A stretch of 64,000 bases of DNA from Sipunculus nudus. Taxonomy: Eukaryota > Annelida > Sipuncula > Golfingiida > Sipunculidae. A program made the position numbers and the translations under genes. Location of the stretch: assembly GCA_026874595.1 (NCBI GenBank), contig CM049314.1, forward strand, positions 71,068,300 through 71,132,299, in the 5' to 3' direction. The notes below the pieces were generated by a model. That model worked only from the letters and a program-made list of their open reading frames with translations. It was not told where the DNA came from and ran no database searches. The first letter of the stretch is position 1; the number at the start of each line of letters is the position of its first letter. Of this stretch, positions 11,569-24,244 are shown piece after piece.

Positions 11569-12877
11569 CTATTGGAGCTATACAAGTTATATCTCACACC
11601 CGTGCATGTGTGTCTTCTAGTCAAGGCATTAACCATAAGATCTGCTTTCACCAGCAAATTATATTGTTTTAAGTGTGGAATTTAAAACATCAGTCAGTTA
11701 TCTTCTCATGTCACTATTTAAGGCTGTGCTGCTGAAAGTAAGAGGGCTCAGGCTGAGAGCACATGTCTACGGCGGTCTACACGAATTAATAAATTATTTG
11801 ATCAAGGGGAATGGTTCAGAGCGAATTTCTGCACTCTCACCTTCCTTACCGACAGACGGTCTGTCTGATTCGATGGACAACATCTTACCTAGTTCTTCAG
11901 ATACACCTTCAGCGGATACACGTGTCACAGACGTTGACAACAAGTAAGCTATAAATAATATTAATAAAGTAAGCTTAACTCAATAATTGCCAAAGCACTG
12001 TAACTGATTCGATGGATGACAGCTTACTTATCTGGTACTTCAGATAAGTACTATCGATGTGAAGTAAAAAATACTGAAACAAGTGCTGTCATCTGTTGAG
12101 AGGGTCATGAAATAAACCACTTACGGCCATCCGCGGGTCTATTAAACATTGTAATTCTATACTATGTTTATGTACTAACATACAAGTTTATGTTTATGTA
12201 TACATTCTCAATAAAGCACATGTGAACCCCCTTACCCCCAAACATGCCAGTTTAATGTTAAATATTAGATCCGCAAGTTACTGTCAAACATACCTCGTAG
12301 CGACTCTTAAGTTTCCTTCTTTTACGAACCCAGATATATCCATTACTTATGATGGACGTGCAGCAAACATCTTTACAGTAAAGGTTTCCATTACAAACGT
12401 TACTGTTCTTTTCCCGCTAGGAGTCGAAAGCTGCACTACTTAAACGATATCTACATATTCAACCGCTACTAATATATAATGGCCAGAAGGAACCCATTTA
12501 AACAGGCCCAAATACATTCATTTGTATTCAACCTTAACAATACACAACAAAACGAAAACTTGAAGTTAAGTCATGGTTCAGTACTCAGAGAGTCAGACAG
12601 GGTTCGAATTGTATCCATTGGCCCTAAAATCTTCAAATGTAAGTTCCAGGGAAATATTTGTTAATTCTCCTTTGTGCCTGAAATTAGGTCATGTTGACCT
12701 TTATTCTGTGAGCTACTGGCAAAAAAAAAATGATTGTAAACACCCAACAGCTGAAAGTGCACAGTAGGAGCAAGATTAAAATACTCTCAATTAATCATCA
12801 AACAAACTTATCGAACAAAGGCACCCAACCGTGCGAAAAGGAAATATAAAAACTAATATCGTAATTAGCTGAACTTC
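10560..12877. other. Stretch without recognised gene
   Basis: It contains an AT array at 11517-11567 and a short duplicated segment (about 11868-11905 and 12004-12050 share GATTCGATGGA and ACTTCAGATA-like blocks). A plus-strand frame at 11675-11947 ends near a good splice donor (AACAA then GTAAGC), but I recognise no domain in it. Confidence 0.4.
11517..11567. repeat. (AT)n microsatellite
   Basis: An uninterrupted AT dinucleotide array of about 50 bp. Confidence 0.95.
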
Positions 12878-12920
12878 AGTCACCTGATGAGCCGATGAGG
12901 CGAAACCGGCAGTAGTGATT
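12878..12920 (+). ncRNA. Hammerhead ribozyme motif, tiny helix III
   Basis: All core parts are present in order. Helix I 5' strand AGTCAC (12878-12883) is followed by CTGATGA (12884-12890), then helix II GCC/GGC with loop GATGA (12891-12901), then GAA (12902-12904). A two-pair helix III (AC with GT, loop CGGCA, 12905-12913) follows, then A at the cleavage position (12914) and helix I 3' strand GTGATT (12915-12920). A two-pair helix III is the form described for hammerheads of Penelope-like retroelements, so this may be the terminal repeat of such an element. No RT frame is recognisable beside it. Cleavage would fall after GTA. Confidence 0.75.
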
Positions 12921-13012
12921 CAGATCCATCACATACTTTAGCATATCATGCTCTGTTACTAAATATAGAGCGCTGTGTGACCGCGGAGGAAAGACTGGAT
13001 TCCCGCAGATAA

Positions 13013-13015
<3 letters not shown>

Positions 13016-13057
<42 letters not shown>
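13016..13057. repeat. (AT)n microsatellite
   Basis: A pure AT dinucleotide array about 100 bases downstream of the hammerhead motif. Confidence 0.95.
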
Positions 13058-13063
<6 letters not shown>

Positions 13064-16000
13064 GGAATCTATATCCGCGGACTTTAGTCCGCCAGGTCCA
13101 AAACACTCTGCTACACTTGAGACTTGATTACAGCACTCAAAATATAAGACCGAGTCCAGATGGGGTCCAGTATAAAAAAGCTCTGCTACGTGAGTATTGA
13201 CATATATATTGCTAAAATCTCTAGCAATGCGTATTCAAGTAGATTGCCGCAAAAGAATATTAAAAACGAAACAAGAAATTTAAATTTTAAATTTTACCCT
13301 GTAGTTTTGCCCCTTGAGTCAATGTATCCATTTTTGTACACTTTCTCGCTTAACAGTAATTCGCAGACTTTAAGAGGGTCCAGTGTAAGGAGTGCTTATT
13401 GTCTTAAAAACTATCAAGGTGTATTACAGATCTAATTAAGAAATACTGCATTTTCTTAAACATAATTTCGATTGATATTAATTCTACATATTGTCTTCTT
13501 TCACCGATAAGCAGGATATAAAACTTATCAGATAGAGAATGTTATGTAATAAGAGTCCTATTTTATAAATGTGAACTAAAATTGAACGAAAAATCATATA
13601 GCCATATTTTTATATATTACTCTCTTTTAATCAGGGGCTCGAAATATATATTAAAGATTCCAGAAATGTATGAGAAATGTGTCAACAGAAAGGCAGATGT
13701 ATATATCAAGGTCTTGTTAAAGGTGATTTTTAAGAAACAGTTATTTTAGGCGGTCTCTGGCTACGCAGACTTGAAGAGGAACTAGGAATCGAACCTCAGA
13801 GACTCGTATGTGGACTCCAGCTGGACTCGGAAATTGCGGACTCGATCACAACACTAGTTGAAATGAAATGGCGGATAAGATCTAGCGCTATCAGAGAAAG
13901 GGATGCTAAAGTAGTTTTATAGACAATTAATATACATGCGTATATATGTGTATATATTCACATATAATACTGTTTCAGTATCAATCATGTCAGGAATGTT
14001 ATGAACTTAATAATACAAAGCCAGGCGATCCGACATCCGCCCTGCTGCCCTTTATTTAGACACCCTTAAATGTGCAACATTGACAACCATAGGCCGATTG
14101 TATCATATGACGAGATATCATCATTATTATTCACATCAAATACAGTTTTCTCGGAAGGCTGAATCGGCTCCGGCCAGCATAAGTATTGGTAGCCATGACA
14201 ACATGACACTCAGGCTTTCAGAAATAAACTGATAGGGCCTGGAGTCATAACGGCAGTCACAACAGAACGTCAATTCGAAGGGTCGGATCAAAATATTTCC
14301 TGTCTGGTATTATTTGGCATCACAGGATCATATGGTCGCATTATATGTGCATGATATCGAAGAAAAAATGTTGTTACACAAAACTTATTGCATTTATTAC
14401 CTCCTTTTATCACTGTGGCACCAATTCACGTAAAGCGGTACTTCTCGTTCAAAACTAAAGGTGTCATGTTGGGGTCGTGTATGTAAACTTGGAAGTCGAA
14501 AGCCAGAAGCCGGAAACCAAGGAATTGTTTTATAAATGAGGCAGTTTAAAGCATATACAAAATGCTAACGCTTCAATGCCGTTTTGTTTTTTCCCGATAG
14601 AATAAGATCTTTACTATCATTCTGTGAGGAATAATAGTTATCCGTTTTTAATCTGAAAGTTATGGACGATTTTGTGCTCGGAGGCCATCTCGGAAGTTAC
14701 TCAGAAGTGCTGGGATGTGATCCAAATGTGTAAAACTCGGAAGTCATAGAGACGCACTGGTTAACTTGTGGTCAGTTAAGAGCCACAGACCAAATGCAGT
14801 TTCATTATAATTATAGTTGCATGCACATATTTAAATTGCTTATACATGATTCTGCTTTTAATGAGTGTATAAAACAATACATGATACAAAATCGGAAAAC
14901 TATAAGTTCTTAATTTTTAATTTTTTGTTTTGTAAATTTAATATAAATATATACATATATATGTGGGTGTATATTTCACCCCATGAAATATATTAATTAA
15001 GTAAAGACCCATGTTTTTGTTAAAGATATTTATATTTACATGGGCAGGGCATGGGAGAAGATGGTTTTAATTTTTGAAATATTCAATGTAAAGAGGACAT
15101 TTTGAGGCTCCTTAACAAAAGATTGAGGATTTTCTGTTGCGCTACTATTCTGCTACATGTTTTTGAACAATGTATTCAAACTCTAGGTTGTTGGGCTTTA
15201 ATATTAATATATCTATAAAATTACGGTATAAACTCGAAAGTCCAAACATTCAATAGATCGTAACATGTTAATGTTAAAGATGAAATGCGCGTCTATACAT
15301 TTATAACTTGCAAAATGCTAACTTTTAAATGTAGTACATTTCAACTTCAAATAAATGGATATTTAATATTATTTTAAAGTATATTTGCAACTGATTTCAC
15401 TCTCAAACGTTATACTATGTGCATGATAAGGGCATCTTAACAGAATGTGCTCCCTTCAACTTCGGATTACTGTACGATTACAATGATCTCGATAAGAAAT
15501 TCCAATTTTGTGTACAGAGAAGATCGTTGAATGTAAAATCTTTGATAAATAACCATATAGAATCTTTATCGACACGTAAGACATTTGGGGCTTCAAGAAA
15601 AATTCTGTCTAGAGGTGACCTGGTGTCTTAAATATGCTACGGGATATAGGCATTTTTATTGAACCTATCATCAAACAAGTTACAAAACAGATTGATTTAT
15701 GAAAAATATGTCATATTAAAGAAATTGAAAATGCTCGACACGTTTGCTGACGATATGATAACCAGTGCATTAGCCATTACTGGCTTCCGAGTTTAACATA
15801 TTTGGACTATAACCGGGCATTTCCGAGCAAAAAAAATAGCCTATAACTTAGGGTGGATTACTTGATTTTTTTCACACAATGAAAGAAAAGACCTTATTCT
15901 ATCAATAAAAATAAAATGGTACTTTCCATTGATGTAGTAGCATATCAGTTTTGCTTCAATCATTGCTTCATTTTAAAAAAAATCGTTGCTTCCGACTTTG

Positions 16001-16473
16001 GACTTCCGAGTTTTACACATAGCCGTATGGGAATCCCATACCGGAAGTTGTGATTCGCCCGCTGAAGCCGTCGTGACAGACGTGGAGGCGAGTTTTTCGA
16101 GTAAAACCAGCCTCGGTATTAAAAACTGCTGCACGAATAAACGTAAGTCAACCGTGGATGTAATAATTATTATTTTCCCCCAACAGAATAACGTCACTTT
16201 TTGTCTTAACTCAGGAAAATGACAGTGCGAGAAGTAGATGAATTTTTAAAAGTAGTGTCAGTAATGGCGTTAACATCTGCGCATACTAGAATTGATGCGA
16301 ACCCAATAGCCTGTACTGTCACTCCATCGTCTTCATCTAAAATCGACGTTTAGGGTGACAGGCTGTCGCTAAAGTATTGGAACCTGTAAACCTTGTGTTA
16401 TTGATAAAATAGCTGGTTCTCGTCCATTATTACCATTGAAGATAACTGCGCTGGGCACAAGTCTATGAGTGCT
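13058..16473. other. Stretch without recognised gene
   Basis: I see no supported gene. Open frames at 13160-13435, 15419-15631 and 15986-16222 match nothing I know. A 20-bp perfect inverted repeat (14726-14745 and 16001-16020) brackets 1.26 kb. Confidence 0.4.
14726..16020. repeat. 20-bp perfect inverted repeat 1.26 kb apart
   Basis: ATGTGTAAAACTCGGAAGTC at 14726-14745 recurs exactly in reverse complement at 16001-16020. The match stops abruptly at both sides. Variants of CGGAAGTC also occur near 14485 and 15790. It could be the ends of a short foldback element, but no target duplication is obvious. Confidence 0.5.
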
Positions 16474-16670
16474 TTACCGCCGGAAGGAATATCTTGAAGC
16501 TGGCGGATGACGTCCCAGCGTCTCCGCCATAGTCCTGGTAAAGTAGGCACAGTTTCCGCAACAAAGCCCAAGATATGTCACACCCAAGTCACGTGCTGCT
16601 TCGGTAAACTTCGAGATCTCATGTTTAGAACAAGCAAACGGGTCAAGGTCATCTGGGAAGGCTGTACATC
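16474..16670 (-). CDS. BHMT: BHMT-like exon 7 (terminal)
   Basis: Acceptor TTTTAAG. It encodes [19 protein letters not shown], then [13 protein letters not shown] with the second and third zinc cysteines, ending [11 protein letters not shown] and TAA at 16474-16476. No clear AATAAA follows within 250 bases. Confidence 0.95.
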
Positions 16671-17687
16671 CTTAAAAGATATAGAAAATAAGGTGTGTCA
16701 TTTAAACTCCATTATGACGTCAATATTAGGATTAATAAAATGCCCTTGGCATAAAGGTAACCTGTCGCAAGGTAGACATACATGTAGTGTTCGACGTACT
16801 GTTGCTTATCACAACGTTATTAAAAATGCTTTCAAGAGTAGATAGCTGCATTAAGGCCGATGAATAATAGAGCAACATCGCTAGGCACAACCTCAAGGAA
16901 AGATTAAATAAGTGCATTCGGTGTAGTTAATGTAGGTTGTACACAGTTTTACGGTCTATGCGATTAAAAGACGTATGTCTGCATTTGAAATTGTTTTATG
17001 AAGCAGATGGTACAAAAGGAAATGTGGAAGGCCAGGTAATAATTCAATAAATAATTAATCAAAGAAAATGTATCGGAAAAACAATAAAATCTTAATCTGC
17101 AAAACAATATTTTTCCATTGTAGGTTGACGTAGGTCAATGCCATGATAGTAGCTTTACCAATTATGCGTACTCTTGGTCACGCATGCATAGACAATCCCT
17201 AATGAAACTGATTAAAAAAGTAAGATTTTAAATATTAACATTATGTGGGAATAACATAATGAAAGGAAAAGCTAGCTTACCATTGTCTTTATTTACGAAA
17301 TCTTTCCAAGTCGGTTCTTCATCGGTGGTTTTAAAACCCAGCGGTAATGCCGCAAGGGGACCCTGTAATTACAATAATTACCAGATCACTTTACCTTGTA
17401 TAAACTTTGTTCACGGTAATATCCAGAATGTAGAAGAAGGAAGTGATAAGATTTATTAGGTAAGCATAGAAGTATTGTTTGAGTACTATTTTATTTTCAG
17501 GAAGGAATGATAGATGGCGCTGACTAAAAAATGATGTATTAATGTAAATAAGCGTAATTAAATTTGTAGTACTCGTTACATGTATCAGGGGTGTTAAGAT
17601 GGAAATGGCAAAAACTTTTGTAAAAAAATAATGTCCCTTTCGTGATGTTATAAATTATAATATGGTATATTATATTAAAAATCTTCA

Positions 17688-17739
<52 letters not shown>

Positions 17740-20700
17740 GTTATAATGTGTATTGTGATATTAAGTTAAATTGTTTTATTATACAATTATTTTATTATTT
17801 TATAGTATATATCTATAAATAACATGATACCATCTCGTGTTTTATGGACTTGCTGATTGAAAACTCTGTAAATATACCGGCATTAATGCTTGTATATATT
17901 CCCATAACTGATTATTCTTACGTCAACATGTTGTATACATGTTGTTTATATTTTATTCGTTGTATACCTTGACAACTTTTCGGGCCTCACGGAGGAGAGG
18001 TAACATGGCACTAGGACCACGGGCACAATTTATCCCGACCACGTCAGCTCCAGCCTCCTCCAGCTTCGCAAGGGCTTCTGGGATAGGTACCCCATCCAGC
18101 GTTACTCCATTTCCGTAGGGCGCCAGAGAGATCACTGCGGGAACCCCTAATATACATTAAAACACGAAAATAAAAAAAAATCACAATACTTTCAGGATAT
18201 TATCAATAAGCCCGGATTTTGCGCTAGAAATGTTATCATTGATTGTACGTACCATATGATATGATAAGGAGGTCTATAAAATCTATACTATGATATAATT
18301 ATTATAATTTTATATAATATAAAGTATTATGTGAAATCTGTATATTAATTGACGGTGGTTCCACTCCACCTTTATCACGGAACTGCTCTGTGGTCGCGCC
18401 TCGGTTATGCTTTTTCATTTTGTTCTTGACTCATCGGGAACGATGCAAAGTATGTCTATGGTTGGTCATTTCCATATTTTCAAAAATACTCTTAGAAATT
18501 TAATATATTGTCAAAAGGGATTTCGCAGCGCTATCTGTCAGAAACTGACCAGTGGATGAGCAGGCATTCAAGCGATACTAAAGTATGTTCCATATGGGTA
18601 GGCCAGTATGAATTTGATAATATTCTCATAAATAGGCAAAGATTTTAAAATAAAAACTAGGATTGAGGCATATATCTGATTAACTAGAGTGAGGCTGCCA
18701 TAGGATTTAGAAGAACATTAAAGTTGTGAAATATAAATATATATATATATTTTTTTGTTAAGATGTTTCATATTTCATATTCGGTCTTCAGTCTTTAGGA
18801 TATTTAAGTGAAACACTGTGTAATCATCTATAAGTTCCAAGGAATATTCCACAAACTTCATTTCATACTCTCTGGCAGAAGAGACAATAAGTCGATTAGA
18901 ATAGAAGATGCATATACCGAACATAATCAGTAACATAAACAAAAAGATTACACTTACCTGCTTTTAATTATCTTGATAGACATGCTTACTTTGCACAACA
19001 CAGATTTTAGCATGAGCATAAAATTCTTTTCTAAAACACGTTCTAATAATTCTTGTGTCACTGTGGATATGTATCCGCTAATTATAACATGACTAGCTTA
19101 TAAACCCGGTATACCGGGCTTCTTACCGCGGTTTTGGAGATATATTTACTACGATATTGAATGTTGGCTCATTTTTTATTATAAAAGTTAAAGGAAAATA
19201 TAGATTTAGTTAGATACTCTCTTAATACGATATGTACAAATAATTTTTAATGTTATTTTGTGGCGCTGTGCTCGCGGAAAAAATCATATCCCGGTATGTT
19301 TACTTTAAAGACCTGGTCAGTCATTGTTTACTTTGCAACCGGAATGAGACGCGGAGGCATACTGTGTTTCGTTGATATTTGACTGGTTTCTATCGTTGGA
19401 CGTATAAAGGATAGGTTGATGTGAGGAAAACATTAAAGATTAATTAAATGTACGTTGCAAGGAAACTGTTCCTGAAGAAGGAAACAGAAATATGCATACA
19501 TCGTAAGTAGCAGAAGCGGACCCAGCGGGACTCCATGCAGTAGGCCCGTATCCCATTTTCAGCCACCACAACCTTTTTTCATCGTATCAGACAAATTTTG
19601 AGGCCTGAAACCCCCGACACCACCCCAGCCCTGTTCCTGAAATTGGGTTTTGTCATTAATCCTCCTGGGTTGAACTCTCCTTTCATAAAGCGAGAAACCT
19701 GTGTTTTTCTCTTTTACTTACCACGCACGTGGGTCAAATCCCTCACTGAACGCAAGCGTTATTTATATGAACAATAGTCCTTAGTGTTAGAGGTTAAGTG
19801 ACCACGATGCACGCATTCCGATGATTGCCGAAGGCAGTTCGGCTGTGCTCGGTAAAAATGCGGAAAAATCCTTCAAAATTATATGTATATTAAAAGTTAT
19901 TTATTTTCATATCGCCTATGTCACTGCGGGGATAATAACCTTTAAAATGATGTATGGCACAATATTGTACACAACGCGGTTTTAGAGAACACTGCGAACA
20001 AATATGAATCGAATCCTTTTATAAGTATTAGATTATACCTGGTGTGTGAATTGGTGACATAATTTGTCGCCAGTTGGCAGGACTTATCACTTCCCAGCGT
20101 CTTAGTTTCTGCCATATTTCGGGACAGTAGGTTAAAGCAAGACCAACAAATGTCAGTACCGTATGGGGTCGAATAAAAAATGGCAGGTATGGCCGTATCC
20201 TTACAAACAGATAATCCGGATCGGGCTTTAGTCCGGTTTACAATTATAAACCAGTTCCTACTGCATACAGGCAAATCCGTTCCTAGTGATGCCAGTTTGC
20301 TAGCATTTGACCCAATCCTACCCGCGAATTAGCAGCAAAGTAAACCGGGTTACCAACCAAGTGCAAGCAACAAACTCGCTTCTTATTGCGTAAACCGATT
20401 TAGGCGATCTACAGTGATGGCGCAAAGCGTAGAACCTCCAGGCTTAAGTAAATCGATTCGGTATAATTTCATTTAGATATAAAACAAGTGCGGATACGGC
20501 CTAAGTTTCGAACAATACCAGGATTTAATATGAAAACTTGTATTCACTGGCTTTAAAAGTTTCGGTAAGAAGCTTGTTCAAGCAAAATCTTAGGCTAGAG
20601 TGGTGACGTCACAAGAAGACTGAGACGCGTGATTTTCTCTAGGAGGATCCAGTAATGCACCAGCGTAATTACACCTAAATCCAATAATGTTGTTAAAAGA

Positions 20701-23700
20701 TCCAGGCTGTCAGGCCGTAAAAGGCAGTCCATATATACACGAATATGCAAGGCATGGTTTAGCTTTCAATTAGTAGTTAACTGACCGCCGCCCTTCCCTC
20801 CACACAAAAAAAAATATCCTTTAACATTCTGCGTTAAGAGAAATATGTGAAATGGAGAGGTTTTATTAAAGCAGATTTAGCATGATTATTACGTCACTAA
20901 CCTTTGCCGTACTTGGTAATCGCCTCCAAAGCAAGCTTAGCTTCACCATAATCATGGAATGTTTCCGCAATTATCATGTCCACTCCTTCCTCAACCGCCC
21001 ACTGGACTTGTTCCTTGGAGAAGTCGTTAGTGAAGTGTGTTTCTTATATTTTATATTAAATTATAGATAGAATATTTCAAAATGGTAAACTTCCAAGGAT
21101 AAACTTTATATAATTAACGGCCGCCAGCTGCTCAGCGTCCACATCAGTTTAATCACATCCTTGACATTCTTAGATAGATTTCCTGTGTGGAGAATGACTT
21201 TATCTTAGGTTAGCAGAGCCCGAAAAGGAATGGACCCGAATACTTGTAAAACGCCAGCATATGTCGATAATCGTTTTCTCTGTTACCGGTATTATTAACT
21301 GTATTATTACATTATTAGACGTAACCAACTCACAGGCTTTCTCTTACAATGTACCTTACTACTTACAGAAGGAAACACAGTTACCAGCTTGCCGCTGTCT
21401 TTATTTGCATGCTCGAGTAAAAGATTGGTTATGTTGATATTTTAAAAAATATGACATAGCTTATACTAATGAATTTTGAAGATACAGCAGAAACTCGAAT
21501 ATCCGAATAGATCGGGGGACATAACATATATTCGGATATTTGAGGTTACGGATAAACGAGGTGCCCCATTCTTTCAATACGTATTCTGAGCTTGCTATAA
21601 CTACAGGAATATCGTGGGTTTTTTTTTATTATTCTTAACATAGGTAAATTTAGTTTCCTCAATTCAAATTTCGGTAACACGATTTTTCGGGAAAAAAGGT
21701 ATGGAAATTCATGGTTATACTGTATATAAAATTCAAATATACTGACTTTGAACATTAATGCCACTCTTTCTGAGGATGCTGGATCATCGGGATTGTAAGC
21801 TTTGGTAAAACCCAGATCACCAGCGAATAGAGTGCCTGTCTCACGCGCCACCTGGCGGGCAATCCGTAAAGCAGTGCGGTTGAGTTCTTCAAGTCGGTCT
21901 TCTATGTTTAAACTCCGCATCTTCTCACGGTTGCTGAAATACTGAAGAGAACCAATCATTTGTTAAACGACAAAATCGAGTCCGATGAAACTATAATGTT
22001 TTCGACTCGTGTGTGTGTGTATATATGTGGTACATACTCGGCGAACATCCGTTTCTGTCGGAACACCGGGAGCTTAGTTGCAATTTGAAATATAGATCCA
22101 ATTATCTTGTTCTCGTGAAACTAATTAAAAGTGAAAACGCCAATAATTTATCTGGCTGAGTGGTACTGTATCCAACTACAGAGCATTACGGAAAAAATGA
22201 TTCATGGAAACACACATTTGCGTGCTCAAAGACATGACAGGATATCGTTAATACAGATATACTACTCGAGCGTGGGTTTAGTAAATGACTGCCTGTCTGA
22301 AAAATTGCAGGCCAACAACTAGTGCCCCCTAGCGTCCAGCCTGAGCAGTATGATATAACTTAAGGGAAAGTTACACCAGTCTTTCATTCATGGATAAAAC
22401 TCAAACGTTGCACGTTTTCCTAAATGTAACGTACATTGTTTTCGCAATAATTTTAACCTCATACTCATTCATAATCATATTAATAAAATAGAATTCTTAT
22501 AGCGTATAAAGCTAACAAAATGGGGGGAGGGGGGTTATGGGTTTCGTCGATGCTGATCAGGGTCAGACTGAATCAGGCATGCCTGCACAAATGGGATTCT
22601 GCTGCGCCGGCTAGTCGTTTTTCTCCCCCATCTTCATTAGAAACTACACTGGTAATACCCAATAGTTCATGGACATACGCCCTTGTATGCGGGCGCATGC
22701 CCAAAGTGCAAGTGTGCGGTCAGAGCCCCTTATGATCCCTAAACGAAGATGAAAGGATCACGTTATTTATAACATAAACTTACAGTCAGTGCTACCACGA
22801 CGTCACTTCCGGCGTGCACGAATTCTTCGTGCATTATTCGTACCAAGTCGGGTCGTTCCAATACAACCTTTGGTACGTAAGGACCCGCCTGCAAGTAGCC
22901 CCGACGCTGAAACTCAACCAAATATCCCTCCGCCACCAAGATAGTTTGGCCATCCTGAAGACGCTCCAACAGACCTGCAACAATTAAATGCGTATCAAAC
23001 TTCAGGGACGAATCAAGGTGGGAGACGCACGGGGGCCAACTCCCGTCCTTCAATCGAATTTGCGAGCACTGGGAATGATAACATTTCAAGGTAAGAGATT
23101 CCAGGCACATGATGTCTTCGTTTTTGGAAATTTCAGTTCGCAATTATTTTTAGAAAATAAAAATCTGGCAAATATTTACGTCATTATTCTTGTAAGTGTA
23201 TCGTGGAATTGCCCTTAAGTTATTTTAAGAAACAGATTGATCAATAGAAAGCCATTTCTGGATCTTCTAGGTCACTTAAAAGAAAACTCGAGTTTCCATG
23301 CATTCACAACGTTTAATCCTGCATTAAAAAAATATATATTTTAATAGCGTAACGCGATTTGTGTGATTTTCCGTATCTTCTCTAATACCACCGTGCGGGT
23401 TGCCCTGGTTTTCGACATATATATGCTCCGGGTTGGTCCGAAGACATTCCACCGTTGTACCTGAATGTATTCGTCCAAGTCATCCAGACTCAGACGAAAG
23501 GTCATCTCGAAGAAGGAACACCAAATGTCGTCTTCAAAGACATCTTATGACAATAACATTGTGCAACCAAGACATTCAGCTATGAAAGACTATTTGACAT
23601 CAGATCTAACTGCTCGCTCCAAACCGTGCGTAGCACTGGTAATTTGCCAGTCTGTATATTAATAGCGTAACGCGATTTGTTTGATTTTCCGTATCTCCTC

Positions 23701-24116
23701 TGACACCACGGATTGCCGTGATTTTCGACATACATATGCTCCGGGTTTGTCCGAAGACATTTCACAATCCGTAATGGAACGTATTCGTGCAAGTCATCCA
23801 GACTCAAAGACAGAACACGAAATATGGGTAACCCCGGGGTATTGCATTTGGCATCAAACTCGAAGCTTAAAACCCATCATACCCGGCTCATATTGGTCTG
23901 ATCGTATTTTTGTCCCTGTAACACAGCCTGGTAAAATCCAGCACCCACTCCAGTGGTCACGCGACATTTAGGATAGTGTATGCATGATCAGCAGTAGCGA
24001 CCCACAAATTTTATAAAAAAAAAATTCTGAACTTTCAAAGATTATGCAGCTTGCATTCATATATTTGTATATTATATTATATATATATATATATATTATA
24101 TATATTCTATAAATAC

Positions 24117-24180
<64 letters not shown>

Positions 24181-24244
24181 TGTGTATATGGACCATGAGC
24201 CTACCTTGATGTCTGCTCCTCCCTGTAGACAAGCGAGTGGACAT
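16474..24244 (-). CDS. BHMT: Betaine-homocysteine S-methyltransferase-like, 7 exons
   Basis: The coding exons are 24244-24205, 22974-22784, 21941-21747, 21013-20902, 18146-17968, 17362-17281 and 16670-16474. They join in phase to 331 codons ending in TAA. The family moves a methyl group from betaine to homocysteine in the cytosol, giving methionine and dimethylglycine, on a zinc-dependent TIM barrel. The three zinc cysteines are present: Cys220 in GINC and Cys303-Cys304 in GLCCGNC. The homocysteine-site Glu is kept in IIAETF. The start [17 protein letters not shown] is the version typical of invertebrate BHMT-like proteins. At 331 residues it lacks the C-terminal arm of vertebrate BHMT (about 400) and matches the short form. 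Substrate is inferred; a related homocysteine methyltransferase with another donor is possible. The GT-AG introns hold repeats only. Confidence 0.93.
17281..17362 (-). CDS. BHMT: BHMT-like exon 6
   Basis: Acceptor ATTACAG and donor GTAAGC. It encodes [19 protein letters not shown] onward (27 codons plus one base). This is the loop between the zinc half-sites, a conserved block in BHMT-like proteins. Confidence 0.92.
17693..17737. repeat. (AT)n microsatellite in BHMT-like intron 5
   Basis: A pure AT array of about 45 bp. Confidence 0.95.
17968..18146 (-). CDS. BHMT: BHMT-like exon 5 (first zinc Cys)
   Basis: Acceptor ATATTAG and donor GTATAC. It encodes [13 protein letters not shown] to REARKVVK with the zinc-ligand motif GADVVGINC. 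Confidence 0.95.
18147..20901 (-). other. BHMT-like intron 4
   Basis: No gene seen inside this 2.75-kb intron. It carries one copy of a MITE-like repeat (19511-19690). A 110-codon minus-strand frame at 19942-20274 resembles nothing I know. Confidence 0.6.
19511..19690. mobile_element. hAT-like MITE, copy A
   Basis: It starts CAGAAGCGGACCCAG. It shares blocks in order with copies at 48041-48244 and 50930-51065: CAGCCACC, CAACCTTTTTT, TCAGAC, GGCCTGAAA-like, TCATTAATCCTCC, GGGTTG. CAGnnGCGGA ends suggest a non-autonomous hAT element. No target duplication was confirmed. Confidence 0.5.
20902..21013 (-). CDS. BHMT: BHMT-like exon 4
   Basis: Acceptor TCCAAG and donor GTTAGT. It encodes [19 protein letters not shown] and onward to KYGK, including the homocysteine-site Glu. 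An acceptor further upstream would add residues not seen in the family, so I placed the start at EQVQW. Confidence 0.9.
21747..21941 (-). CDS. BHMT: BHMT-like exon 3
   Basis: Acceptor CTTCAG and donor GTCAGT. A phase-0 exon of 65 codons, YFSNREKM to VALMFK. It contains ALRIARQVA and GTLFAGDLG, conserved in BHMT-like proteins. Confidence 0.93.
22784..22974 (-). CDS. BHMT: BHMT-like exon 2
   Basis: Acceptor TTGCAG and donor GTAAGT. It encodes residues 15-77, from [17 protein letters not shown] to [13 protein letters not shown], the first strands and helices of the barrel. Confidence 0.95.
23341..23815. repeat. Direct duplication of about 150 bp in BHMT-like intron 1
   Basis: Segments beginning TTAATAGCGTAACGCGATTT occur at 23341-23495 and 23659-23815. 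Both continue through TCCGTATCT, TTCGACATA, ATGCTCCGGGTT, CCGAAGACATT and AAGTCATCCAGACTCA, with small indels. The offset is 318 bases. Function unknown. Confidence 0.75.
24078..24172. repeat. (AT)n microsatellites in BHMT-like intron 1
   Basis: Two AT arrays, the longer about 50 bp, lie just downstream of exon 1 in transcript direction. Confidence 0.95.
24205..24244 (-). CDS. BHMT: BHMT-like exon 1 (start codon)
   Basis: ATG (24244-24242) and 12 further codons end in a split Gly codon before donor GTAGGC. I chose this frame because its phase joins exactly to exon 2 (GLLERL). The longer open frame across this site does not join. A nine-codon upstream ORF including its stop (24301-24275) precedes the ATG. 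Confidence 0.75.

Noticed and set aside
11165-11947. A multi-exon plus-strand gene with exons near 11165, 11358 and 11675
   Set aside because: The acceptor at 11165 and donor at 11941 look good, but frames between them do not join and no domain is recognisable.
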